From Seiridium cupressi (taxonomy: Eukaryota; Ascomycota; Sordariomycetes; Amphisphaeriales; Sporocadaceae), in assembly GCA_036674765.1 (NCBI GenBank), contig JARVKI010000063.1:1-64000 (forward strand): 64,000 nucleotides of DNA, given 5' to 3'. The translations under genes and the position numbers were made by a program. Shown piece by piece: positions 45,356-55,351 of the stretch (its first letter is position 1; each line of letters begins with the position of its first letter). The notes beneath the pieces were generated by a model that worked only from the letters and a program-made list of their open reading frames with translations, ran no database searches and had not been told where the DNA came from.

Positions 45356-46501
45356 ACTGTTGGAGGTGCTTCGGCACGATATAGCTAGCTTCGATCTTGG
45401 ATAGCAATCAAGAAGAAACCAATAGAGCACTACTTAATCAGACACCTGATAGACCTTTTTGTCTGTGGCCTCGAGGCACAGTGAGACTAGAATGAGGTGG
45501 TTCGACAGTATGAGATATGACAACTCATAGCTGTGTTTTGAATGAGTCGCTTTTGTGTTAGGTTCATTCAAGACGTTTTGTTTTTGAAGGCCAATACGAT
45601 GACTCGGCTCTGAATGACTGTGCAATGTCGCATGAGTCGTTTGTCGAGAAAGTTTCAACATTTCCAAGGCTGCCCCCGACTTGGTACATCAGTATTATGA
45701 TTTATTAGTATTATATATTTAGCGGGCTGCACGTCAAAGCTTCAGCGGGTTAGAGCGGCCTGGAGGAGACCCCGGGTCCTGGTGTCTGGGCCCTGGATCT
45801 TGGGCCCTACCATGGTAATATTACAGTAAATGCTTCGACTACTATGATTTATGCATACCTCTCTACATTGAGCCGTCGCATCAATTGAGGTGTCATGGGA
45901 CAAGACCCTGGGCACTTTTATGCTACAAACCCGCAACGCTGTCGCTCTCAGGTATGGAGTACGCACACATGAGCTGCAATGTCCTGAGGCTGCCATTGAT
46001 ATCCTGAGGTGGAAAGTGCCAACAGGGCCAGCAAATTGCCCCTCGCACGTGCAACTGCTCAGTAGCAAAACGGGACTGCCAATCCCCCCAAATCTGATTG
46101 CTGTCATTCAACGCCAATCCGCCAAAGCCTCAGCCAAATCGTCATCTTTGCCTGAGCCCCATACCACAAACGGCCTAGGGGAGCGCAGCGTGTCGGCTGG
46201 TACCAAGTACAGCCAAAGTGCGAGTGCGGACCGCCAGGCGCTCGGTACCTAGCAAGTCACCTCCCACTTTGGAGTGACAGCAGACTACACGTCGCAAGCC
46301 AGCACCTCGAATCTCCTATCATCTCCCACGATACAGTGCCTCAATCGCGACCACCCCCCAACAACCCACGACCTCCACCATCTGCGACACTCCTTCTCCT
46401 GCCTCTTCCCTTCATTGCCGACCGACCAGTTTGCGAGGCCCAATTTTACAACCACCCGACCTGCATCGTTGACATCGACCCGACCCGGTCATCTTGCCAA
46501 A
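45356..46501. other. Spacer NCA2 / SEC4
   Basis: Both flanking genes read rightward across 1.1 kb. The right end (about 46320-46500) is C/T-rich with CCACC-type tracts and looks like the SEC4 promoter and leader. A 120-codon frame at 45890-46252 shows no family signal. Confidence 0.5.
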
Positions 46502-47302
46502 ATGTCGGGCAACCGAAACTATGATTTCCTAGTATGTCCGTCTGTTGCAGCTCCGGTGCCTTGATGGTTATGGATCTGCCGTCTTGCCCTTCCCGAACTA
46601 CTTGTTTAGTGCCGTCGCATGCTGACCCTGCCCTTCTCTTAGATCAAGCTCCTCCTTATCGGCGATTCGGGCGTGGGCAAGTCATGCTGTCTACTACGCT
46701 TCAGCGAGGACTCTTTCACCCCGTCCTTCATCACGACCATCGGCATCGACTTCAAGATCCGGACCATTGAGCTAGATGGCAAGCGCGTCAAGTTACAGAT
46801 CTGGGACACGGCTGGCCAGGAGCGCTTCCGCACTATCACCACAGCCTACTACCGTGGTGCTATGGGTATCCTGTTGGTCTACGATGTTACTGACCAGAGG
46901 TCTTTTGATAGTATGTCCTCCTGCACTACACTGCGAATCCTGTGCTTATGATACGGATGGAATACACTAACGTACTTTGCAGACATCCGCACCTGGTTTG
47001 CCAACGTAGAACAGCATGCCACCGAGGGCGTCAACAAGATTCTGATCGGTAACAAGTGCGACTGGGAGGACAAGCGGGTGGTTTCAACAGAGCAAGGCGA
47101 GGCTCTTGCTAAGGAACTCGGCATCCCCTTCCTCGAAGTCTCAGCCAAGAGCAACATCAACATCGACAAGGCCTTCTATTCTCTGGCTGGTGATATTAAA
47201 AAGCGCATCATCGATACGTCCAAAGACCAACCTGCCGGTGGATCAAGCGGTGTGAATGTCAGCCAAGGAGAGGGCAGCGGCGGTTTAGGCAAGTGCTGTT
47301 AA
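46502..47302 (+). CDS. SEC4: Rab GTPase Sec4 / Rab8
   Basis: Three exons (46502-46531, 46643-46910, 46983-47302) encode 205 aa. All GTPase motifs are intact: P-loop GDSGVGKS (17-24), switch [11 protein letters not shown], switch [15 protein letters not shown] and SAKS. The effector stretch [20 protein letters not shown] and the run [16 protein letters not shown] are typical of Sec4/Rab8 rather than Ypt1/Rab1. The C-terminus ends LGKCC, a double-geranylgeranyl site. Sec4 drives secretory vesicles to exocyst sites at the plasma membrane; in filamentous fungi, Sec4-like Rabs act at the hyphal tip and some are needed for secretion of hydrolases and virulence factors. YIP4, encoded in this window, belongs to a family that binds prenylated Rabs. 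Confidence 0.96.
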
Positions 47303-47929
47303 GCGTGGACAGACAGAAACGCCTGGTGGTGCAAGAAAGCGGCCGAAATCCTAGAGGGCGAAAGATGGGCCTTGTACTAAATACCACAATGACGCGCGGC
47401 GACGATGGACAGTCGGATCGTCTCATCCATGGTTGCGGGATTTCAACGAGCGAGGGATGCAGACATCAGAGTATTTTTGGAAGGGATTGTGCCTATGCTC
47501 GCGGGCAACTTGTTGAAAGGGTGTCATTATGCACGCAGGAAGGCTTTGTCCGTCTACCTGCCGGAAAGCAGCTGAGAAGAACTGGACTGAACGAGCGAGC
47601 AGGCAATTCCAGATCAGATCAGCAACGGGAACAGAGCAAATACTTGGGCGGAGTTTGGTTGATATGGGTTCTAATATACTTTTTGCCAATGATTCTTTCT
47701 GACCACGCAAATCTTTTGTGTTTCTTGTTGCGAGTATGGCATCTGATTTCTCCCCGAATAAAGTTGTATGATATAACATGGGCACGGATCAACACATCCG
47801 CATATCCAAATGACGGCTGAAAGACTCCGTGTCACGGGGGTCAACATAATGCTGTTCTGCACACCTGTTTCATTCATGATAATTGATTATAGCATTTGCA
47901 GAATGCTATTGTACAGCTGGTATACAATA
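47303..47929. other. Convergent spacer SEC4 / mitochondrial-type gene
   Basis: The 627 bases hold the 3' ends of two converging genes. No additional gene is supported. Confidence 0.5.
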
Positions 47930-49333
47930 TTACCACAGTAGTGTTACATTGAAGACCCTCGTCTCTTCCCATTCTTCAACACTTTGGATATCAACATCCT
48001 CGCGGCCCATTTTCAAGGTCAACTGGCGGCGATGCCAGTTCCTGACGAACCGCCTCGCTTCCGCCTCATCTAGGAACGGGACTAGGAACCGCGGGTATCT
48101 CTTGAACTCGTCCTTGATCTTCTCTACGTTGGCGTCCGGCTCAATATGCATAGTCCTGTCCTCCGTTTCTCTCATGTTCTCCTGGATACTCGCCCGTTCC
48201 GCGGCCTTCAACCCGCTCTTCCCGAATGGCATGATACCCCATTTGCCCTCACCGACCTTGGCCTCGAGGTTCTTCACTCGCCACGGTAACCCCCTCTGCT
48301 TGCCATCATCCTTGATCGCCGTTCGCAACGTCCCGGAACTGATCTTGCCGCCACTCACAGCGATCATGACCAGAAACTTTGTCTCGGCCTTGCGGCACAG
48401 CTTCTCGACCAGGCTGCCCGCGTGTTCCATCGCCCGCTCCTCGGCCGTGTACTTGGCCACATCGAGGTCCCATCTCATGCCCGGCGCCACGAGCGTGAAG
48501 CCCTCGACCTCGCGTTTGATCGCCTCCAACTCCCCCACGCTGCCACCACCGCTGTGGCTCCCGGCATTCGATCTCGTCGACCTCGCAGAGAGCGGGATCT
48601 CGACCGGGAAGTTGCCGGTGCCCTTGGTTCCGCCCTGCCGTATCACGCCGGGCGTGTGCGCTCTGCTCAGCTTCCACAGCCTCTTGACCTCTTCCCGCCA
48701 CGCAGCGGCAGCGGCCGCCGTCTCGAAGATGATGTAGTACCGGCCCAGGGGCTCGAGCGTGTCCGGATCTCGCGCCTGGATCACCTTTGTGATCCCGCCG
48801 ACCCAGCCCTCGACATGGGCGGCGCGGCCGGCGCCCACGCGGTAGAAGTCCGACTCGGTCAGGTATTTGGAGGCCGCATTGAGGACGACGGTGCAGCGCT
48901 GCGTACTGGCGGCAGCCGGGTGGTGCGAGGAGTCCTCGTAGTAGGATATCAAGGGGTGAGCGGACTGGGGCAAGGGGGAGAGGGTGCGCGGGGGTGGTTT
49001 GACGAGGCCTTGTCCGTCTGCATTTTCAGTTGATGCTTGGGTCTGAGCCTGGGCCCAGGATCGGAGACGGGCGCGCTGCTTCGCCTCGTCTGGAAAGAGC
49101 TCTGCGAAGAGCGAAGACTTCTGTGGTGGCTGCTGGGGCGTCTCCTCGGGTGCCCGTGGCCGAGCTGTCGTCGAGAACTGGGGCTGTATGCTACCTCGCG
49201 CCGGCAGACGAGGCAGTTTGGGACGCCATGCCGCAGCTATGGGTTGCGTCAGCGTCAGGGGCCGCTGTAGCTGTCGCATGGGCATGGGCATGAGGTGTGG
49301 GTTGAGGCTGTCCGGCGCATTGCGTTCCAGCAC
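47930..49333 (-). CDS. Hypothetical mitochondrial protein, 467 aa
   Basis: A single exon encodes 467 aa. The N-terminus is Arg/Pro-rich with almost no acidic residue in the first 60 (MRQLQRPLTLTQPIAAAWRP then FSTTARPRAP), including an FSTTAR-like cleavage context typical of fungal mitochondrial precursors. Met15 or Met17 could be the real start. An RRM-like segment may lie at about 140-215 (RCTVVLNAASKYLTESDFYR and GRYYIIFETAAAAAAW). A second conserved-looking block forms the C-terminus (RRFVRNWHRRQLTL, EEWEETRVFNVTLLW). I recognise no named family. An RNA-binding or mitoribosome-associated role is only a guess from the fold-like pattern. The gene is divergent from the AAA ATPase gene. Confidence 0.8.
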   Translation of the reverse strand: MLERNAPDSLNPHLMPMPMRQLQRPLTLTQPIAAAWRPKLPRLPARGSIQPQFSTTARPRAPEETPQQPPQKSSLFAELFPDEAKQRARLRSWAQAQTQASTENADGQGLVKPPPRTLSPLPQSAHPLISYYEDSSHHPAAASTQRCTVVLNAASKYLTESDFYRVGAGRAAHVEGWVGGITKVIQARDPDTLEPLGRYYIIFETAAAAAAWREEVKRLWKLSRAHTPGVIRQGGTKGTGNFPVEIPLSARSTRSNAGSHSGGGSVGELEAIKREVEGFTLVAPGMRWDLDVAKYTAEERAMEHAGSLVEKLCRKAETKFLVMIAVSGGKISSGTLRTAIKDDGKQRGLPWRVKNLEAKVGEGKWGIMPFGKSGLKAAERASIQENMRETEDRTMHIEPDANVEKIKDEFKRYPRFLVPFLDEAEARRFVRNWHRRQLTLKMGREDVDIQSVEEWEETRVFNVTLLW

Positions 49334-49981
49334 TTCTGAGAGGTGTCAAAGGATTTCGAGATTCGGGGATTCCAAGAGCTTGGGTCGCACTGGAGCTTGC
49401 AACTAAAGATTTCGAGGGTCCCCGGCCGCCATCGGCTTTTAGTGCTAGCGAGCGATCCAGTTAGGCAGGATCCCGGTCAACCATTGCACATGTTGCAAAA
49501 CTTTCAATAATCCGTGACCCTTTGTCCAAGAGTTGATTAGCTAGAGTTGTTGATTCAAGAATTTTGTACTGACTCCCGAACTCTTCAATACTTGGTTCTA
49601 CCTGGCTCGCAAAGAAACGATAATTCTTTTCTTGATTCCTTCCTATGCAAGAGTGGAATTTCGTGCAACCACCAAGAAAACCCTGCAATACTATAAAACC
49701 CTCAACCCACCTCATATCGAATAAACTTATATAAACTCGTATGAACTAAATTTCTTAGTGCGCTTTCTAAGAAAACTCGGGATCATCTCAAAGTGAACGT
49801 TTCTCATCGACTATGAGTCACCTGCGGGCCAAAACTCAGAACTCGACATTGACTTTGGCTTGCCACCCAGACATATAGAAGTCTGCCAGCCCACTGGCCA
49901 GACGGCGAAAAAACCTGTCTGAATCCACCGAACGATTGATTGACTGGCTGGCTGGCTGAGTGACTGGACACCCTAGCCGCC
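49334..49981. promoter_or_regulatory. Divergent promoter, mitochondrial-type gene / AFG2-like
   Basis: This 648-base A/T-rich spacer lies between outward-facing genes. A short GACTGGCTGGCTGGCTGAGT tetranucleotide-like repeat sits at about 49939-49958, just before the ATPase start. No specific factor site was recognised. Confidence 0.45.
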
Positions 49982-52191
49982 ATGAAGAAACCCATCGAAG
50001 GGAAGGTGCGCCTGTCCACGCAGGAGCTGCCGAACCAGAAACATGCCGCCAAAGTCTTCCTCAACGGGACTCTTATTCTGGAGAACGGATTGCAGACCGG
50101 ACAGGTTGTTTATATCGAATCGACTACGGACTCGAGAAAACGTCGGGAAGGGATTGTATGGCCGTCAACGGACAAGAACCTCGCTGGCAACAAGAGCGTG
50201 GTCCAGCTCAGTCGAGCGCTTCGGGAAGCAGCTTCCTTGGAGCTGGGCGAAGTCATTCGGGTGTCGGATGCTGAGAAGTCGGACGTCCCAGATGCCAAGA
50301 CTGTGGTGATTCAGGATGTAACGCCAGACGTCCCAGCTATCAGTGAATTGGAGAAAAAGTATTGGGCGTGGAACGTTGAGGTCGCACTTCGTGAGTCACT
50401 GCTTGGCCGGTTCCTACTTATAGGGTTGTGGTTATTAACGTACATTCAGAAACGGCCGAATATGTTTTCCCGGGACTTACGCTTGACAAGGTCACCGGTA
50501 AGGACTTCAAGCGCTCATTCATCGTTGAGTCCGTTAATAGCTCCACGAACAATGTGGCCAAATATTGTCCCAACACACGGGTGAAATGGCTGGATACCGG
50601 TGCTGCAGACAACGCCGCCGATGGTGTTACTGGCCGGCTCCATGTGTCTGACTTGCCAGGCATGGAAGCACCTTTGGCTAAGCTTAATCGATTTTTTGAG
50701 AAGTATGAGTGGAAATATGGTCCAAGAGCGTTGGCGCCCACCTCTTGTGGCCTTGTGATTCAGGGTAGTCGCGGCACTGGGAAGACGATGCTGCTGAACC
50801 GGATCGCGAACACTCGATGGGGCACAGTCAAACGCATCAAATCAACGGATAAGGCACAGGCTATCCAGGAATATTTCAGGAATTCCATCGATCAAGAGGC
50901 ACCAACCATTATCCTCATAGACGACATCAAGGGCATAGTCGGCAAAGACAAGCCTGGCGCTAGTGATGCGGTTCTGAATGGTCTAGAGGAGCTTGCAACT
51001 CTATGCCAGAGAAATAGACAGCGACCCAAGATTCTGGTGGTCGCTACGTGTCGCAACTATTTTGAGGATATACCCGAAGCGCTGCAAACAAAGGAGACAC
51101 TAGAGCGGCACATCACTCTCACCATACCTGATGTGGAAGCGCGAAAGGAAATTATTAGGTATCATTCGCCCAATTTCCCACCAGAGGACTTTGAACAGTA
51201 TATCTCTAATCTGGGCGACCGCACACATGCATATACTGGTAGGGATCTGAACAAGCTTCTGCGTACTACGCTTGAGATAACAGAGGATCGCACCAATGTC
51301 CCCTCGGGCGAGGCGCCTATCATATGGGCTGATATTCGACAAGCCCTCAATGAGGTACGCCCTACAGCTATGCACGATATTACCTTGAAGCCGCCGACGG
51401 TTAGGTGGAACGATATCGGAGGCTACCACGAGGTCAAGAGCACACTTCAGCAAGTACTGAGGCGACCCACGAGCGAGGCTGTAAAGTACAAGCCACCGAA
51501 GGGTGTCTTGATGTATGGACCGCCTGGCTGTTCGAAGACGATGACAGCTCAGGCCGTGGCGACCGAATCTGGCTTCAATTTCTTTGCGATCAAGGGCGGC
51601 GAGCTCTTGAATATGTATGTGGGAGAAACAGAGCGATCGATCCGCAACCTCTTCAAAAGGGCTCGAGAAGCAAGTCCCAGCGTGATTTTCTTTGATGAGA
51701 TCGACTCTCTCGCGGGCAGCCGTTCATCTGGGGGAGGCGCGACTGCGGCTGGGGGTGTCCAGGCAGTTACTACACTACTTACGGAAATGGACGGCTTTGA
51801 GGAGATGGGCAACATATTCGTCCTAGCAGCGACGAACAAGCCAGATTCGCTCGACCCAGCACTCTTGAGACCCGGGCGTTTTGACGAGCTCGTATATGTC
51901 CCGTTGCCAGACGAGAAGGCACGGGAGGCCATCATAACCAGGAAGGCCGAGGAATTGGGAATCCCATTGTTGGATATCCCTGATTTAGCCAGACGGACCA
52001 ATGGTTATTCGGGCGCTGAGATTACTCGGATGTGCGATAAAGCGTTCATCCCGTTTGAAGAGAATGGAATAACACACGAATCTGACGGGATGGTGGTGCT
52101 GGAGCGAGCTATTCGAAGAACACCAAAAGGGGTTACGAGTAAGATGTTGTCGCATTTCACGGCGTGGAGACTCTCGAGGAATGAGTTCTAA
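49982..52191 (+). CDS. Afg2/Drg1-like tandem AAA ATPase with degenerate D1
   Basis: Two exons (49982-50390, 50450-52191) encode 716 aa. The N-terminal 130 residues resemble the double-psi barrel of Cdc48/Afg2 proteins. D1 (about 230-400) keeps Walker A GSRGTGKT but has ILIDDI in Walker B, where the catalytic Glu is replaced by Asp, and it lacks the usual GRFD arginine-finger context (TKETLERHITL instead). D2 (about 480-700) is complete: GPPGCSKT (about 493), VIFFDEIDSL (about 546), AATNKPDSLDPALLRPGRFD. The GCSKT Walker A is a mark of the Afg2/SPATA5 branch, whose yeast member releases Rlp24 from pre-60S ribosomes. Weak D1 makes a paralogue (compare human SPATA5L1) as likely as the direct Afg2 orthologue. 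No CDC48 C-terminal tail or Pex1-type N-domain is seen. Confidence 0.85.
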
Positions 52192-53218
52192 TGTTTATAT
52201 GGGCCATTTCCACTAGAACCACGTTGTCTGGAAGAGGTTGCGAATGGGATGCTTGTGGGATGATGTTGAATAATAGCGTCTTCACGAATTGACGAGTGTC
52301 TTCTACTAACTTTAGAACGTGTCGTAATCCTATCAACAAGTGCCACGCCAAGCTATCGAATACCCTTGCTAGTTGACTACGGCATTTGAGAAGCGTGGCA
52401 TGGACAGTGGGAGGTCAGGCTATGATTGAAGTGACATCTCGTTATTTACTAAATCTCTGAAAACTGCGCCTCGTAGTGGTGATATTGGGCGTCTGCGATA
52501 CAGGTCTGCCCGTTGCTGGTCTCGGCGCTCGCCATCTTCCCTGGGTAGCTCTTGCATGTTCCATGAAGCGGCAGCAGGTTTTCAGCAGAAACTGCACACA
52601 GCTCCACATATTTCGGTAAGAATTCAATAAATATTAACAATAAAAAGCGAAGTAAAAATAGGGAAATTCCCAAACCTTCGTATCTAAGTTAACTAGCTTA
52701 TGTCTTATAAGCTGATACTTTTTTGATAAAAAAAGATTAATTTGGTTGTATTGTTAATTTATATGTTCGCGAAATCTAGGCGGCTTAGAGAAGTGTGCAG
52801 TTTCCGCTGAAAACCTCCCGGCGGGTATCCGTGTTGACGGGACTGCTCGGCGGCTTGGCGTAGGATTTTGACGAGTCGGAAATACCGGATCTATTACCGA
52901 GCTATTCCCACCTTACCTAAAGGGGTGGGTTGTTTGATGGTTCGATGGTGTAATATGTCGTTTCGAAAAAGCTTTTTTACTTACATAGCACGTGGCAAAA
53001 CTGCCAGGTACAAGCCAGATCTAGAACATGGAAGGACCCGGTTTCCAGTCTTGTTACTGAATTGCTTGGAGACCATATCCGTCGGCAACCCGATGTGGAA
53101 CGAAAAGATAGCAGCACATCCGCTCGGATGCGGGCTGGCGGAAGGTCAGGCCAAGCCTGGCAGGGCTGATAAGGAGGAATCCACTCTTGGGCCGTTGGTC
53201 GGACCACGTAAAACAGGC

Positions 53219-53238
53219 GAGAGAGAGAGAGAGAGAGA
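53219..53238. repeat. (GA)n microsatellite
   Basis: About nine GA units followed by an A run form a simple dinucleotide repeat in the upstream region of the MFS transporter gene. Confidence 0.85.
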
Positions 53239-53499
53239 AAAAATGGGAAGAACGAGACCCAGAGAATTAGTTTCGGGAACTGTCAAGTGGGAACCTTTTC
53301 GCGGCTTCGCGAAGGCGCGGTCACCAGTTTTGCCGCAAGCTGCAGTGCGGCTCGTGTGCGTGGGGGTGCTCATATCCCGTTTTCTTTATACATAGGCTTC
53401 GTTTCCACTCTGTGACGTTTCTTTTGCTTCGCTTGGTTATTATTACCTTTTTCTTTACTCCTACCCCGCATGGTATGGGAACAACAGTATAACCTACCC

Positions 53500-53517
53500 A
53501 AAAAAAAAAAAAAAAAA
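53500..53517. repeat. A18 homopolymer just upstream of the MFS start codon
   Basis: Eighteen consecutive A residues end five bases before the ATG at 53523. A-rich leaders favour initiation in fungi, but a pure run of this length is also prone to length error. Confidence 0.85.
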
Positions 53518-53522
53518 TCCAA

Positions 53523-55121
53523 ATGACTACTACACCACTGGCGGCTAATTCGGCCACAACGACCTTGGCGGGAAGCAGGGCGCCGTCCGCTTATCTTGTA
53601 CCAATCGGTGGCGGCGAGGAGAAAAACACTTTGGCCTCCGGGCCCGAATCTACAAAGGATGACGTCGAAAACCAAGCCGGTCTGGATCCCGGCGAGAAGG
53701 AGGGCAAGGACGTCTTCGACCGGTATCCGGACAACATCGTTGGGTGGGATGGACCGGGCGACCTAGAGAGTCCCCGGAACTGGCCGGTGGCGAAGAAGTT
53801 GTGCTTCGTTGCCGTTACTTCTGCGGTTATTGCGGCCGTCTCGTTCGGATCCAGTGTCTTTGGCCCGGCCGCTAAGGCTACTGCCGCCGAGTTCGATGTA
53901 CCCGTGATTGTCATGCGGCTGGCGGTTGCGCTCTGGATCTTGGGATTTGCGGCAGGACCCGTGGTCTTCGGCCCGCTCTCGGAGCTCTTTGGTCATGTGC
54001 CGGTATTTGCGATGGCCGTAGTTGGACTGTCCATCTTCCAGATCCCCATTGCTGTGGGACAGAACGTCCAAACCGTTCTCGTCTGCCGCTTCTTCTCCGG
54101 TGTCTTCGGTAGTGGAGCGTTCGCCGTGGTCTCTGGAATGTACGTCGAGCTCTATGAGCCGATACCTCGAGGTGTCGCCTTGGGCATGTCGTCGATATGC
54201 ATCAACCTGGGAGCCACGATCGCCCCCATGGCTGGTGCTTATATCACGAAGGGTTCTGGGTCGGAATGGCGTTGGACGGCCTGGGCGACGCTCATCATCA
54301 TGGGCACGTTTGGTATTGCCGCCTTGTTTTGTGTTCGCGAGTCGTCGTCTAGGATGATTCTGCGATACAAGGCCAAGAGGCTTCGTTTCGAGACTAAGAA
54401 CTGGGCGCTACACGCCAAGTCGGAGGAGACCAGGGTCGAGTTCAGCGATATAATACACCGCTATCTTACAAAGCCAGTTAGGATGTTTATCACAGAGCCG
54501 ATTCTCATCATCTTCACCGCGTACCTGACTCTCGTCTACGGCACCTTGTATCTCTCCTTTCAAGCCTTCCCCGTCGCTTTCCAGGAGCGAGGCTGGTCCA
54601 CTCAAGCAAGTACGTTGCCGTTCATTGCGGTCGTATGTGGAGTCATCACTGCCTGGATCATCCAGTCAATATTCACCATGACTTGGTACAAATCTCGCTC
54701 CATGCAGCTTCACGGCCCCCTGGCGCCCGAATATAGGTTGCCGCCGATGATGGTGGGAGCAGTTATGCTACCGCCCTCGCTACTGTGGTTCGGCTGGTCT
54801 GGTAACGTCCACGCCGCTTCGCAGATTATCGCGACTTATTTCATCGGATTAGGTCTGATGCTAATATTTGTTCCGGGCATTTCGTACATTGTCGATGTGT
54901 ACGGATTCCACTCGAACTCGGCCATGTCCATCCACGTAGTCGTGCGCTCGCTTGTTTCCTGCTCTTTCCCGATGTTTGCTAACATCATGTATGACCAGCT
55001 CGGGGTCGCATGGGCATCATCGTTGTTGGCGTTTTTGTGTGTCGCTTTGGCGCCAGCGCCTCTGCTATTCTGGGTTTACGGCAAAAAGATCAGGAGTTGG
55101 TCAACGTTTGCTTTTGACTAA
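53523..55121 (+). CDS. MFS drug/polyamine-type transporter (DHA1)
   Basis: A single intronless exon encodes 532 aa. A hydrophilic N-terminus of about 90 residues holds the marker DNIVGWDGPGDLESPRNW, common to fungal DHA1 polyamine and multidrug carriers of the Tpo1/Flu1 type. Twelve membrane helices follow. GPLSELFGHVPVF after helix 2 stands in for the MFS A-motif, CRFFSGVFGSGAF sits at helix 4-5 and GVALGMSSICINLGATIAPM at helix 5-6. A long cytosolic loop (about 285-325) separates the two halves. It probably exports polyamines or xenobiotics by proton antiport at the plasma membrane; the substrate cannot be told. There is no biosynthetic cluster around it, which favours general efflux over a cluster-specific pump. 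Confidence 0.9.
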   Translation: MTTTPLAANSATTTLAGSRAPSAYLVPIGGGEEKNTLASGPESTKDDVENQAGLDPGEKEGKDVFDRYPDNIVGWDGPGDLESPRNWPVAKKLCFVAVTSAVIAAVSFGSSVFGPAAKATAAEFDVPVIVMRLAVALWILGFAAGPVVFGPLSELFGHVPVFAMAVVGLSIFQIPIAVGQNVQTVLVCRFFSGVFGSGAFAVVSGMYVELYEPIPRGVALGMSSICINLGATIAPMAGAYITKGSGSEWRWTAWATLIIMGTFGIAALFCVRESSSRMILRYKAKRLRFETKNWALHAKSEETRVEFSDIIHRYLTKPVRMFITEPILIIFTAYLTLVYGTLYLSFQAFPVAFQERGWSTQASTLPFIAVVCGVITAWIIQSIFTMTWYKSRSMQLHGPLAPEYRLPPMMVGAVMLPPSLLWFGWSGNVHAASQIIATYFIGLGLMLIFVPGISYIVDVYGFHSNSAMSIHVVVRSLVSCSFPMFANIMYDQLGVAWASSLLAFLCVALAPAPLLFWVYGKKIRSWSTFAFD

Positions 55122-55351
55122 ATTATAGATTAGTTGGAAGATACCTGATAGACTTATAGATATCGAAATTAATAATAGAGAATAAATCCTACTCTGAGAT
55201 AAACCATTTGTTCTCTTGTTGCACGATTCGGAAACATTCTGCCATAAGCTCTTCAGCATCATCCTACATGCTTGCAATATTTATTACTTCAAATGTTACA
55301 TTGGCTATATGGGCCCTAGGATGTTGATTGCCTGCTTACCCAGAAGCCATT
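55122..55351. other. Convergent spacer MFS / catalase-like gene
   Basis: The 230-base A/T-rich spacer lies between converging genes, where the two 3' UTRs may overlap. Confidence 0.5.

Larger units (their letters stand above)
52192..53522. other. Spacer upstream of MFS gene
   Basis: The 1.3-kb spacer contains an A/T-rich part (about 52620-52770), a (GA)n microsatellite and an A18 run just before the MFS start. No gene is supported. Confidence 0.5.

Noticed and set aside
49982..52191. Pex1 or NSF/Sec18 identity for the AAA protein
   Set aside because: The D2 Walker A is GPPGCSKT (Afg2/SPATA5 type), the protein is far shorter than Pex1, and D2 is fully active in sequence, unlike NSF where D2 is the degenerate ring.
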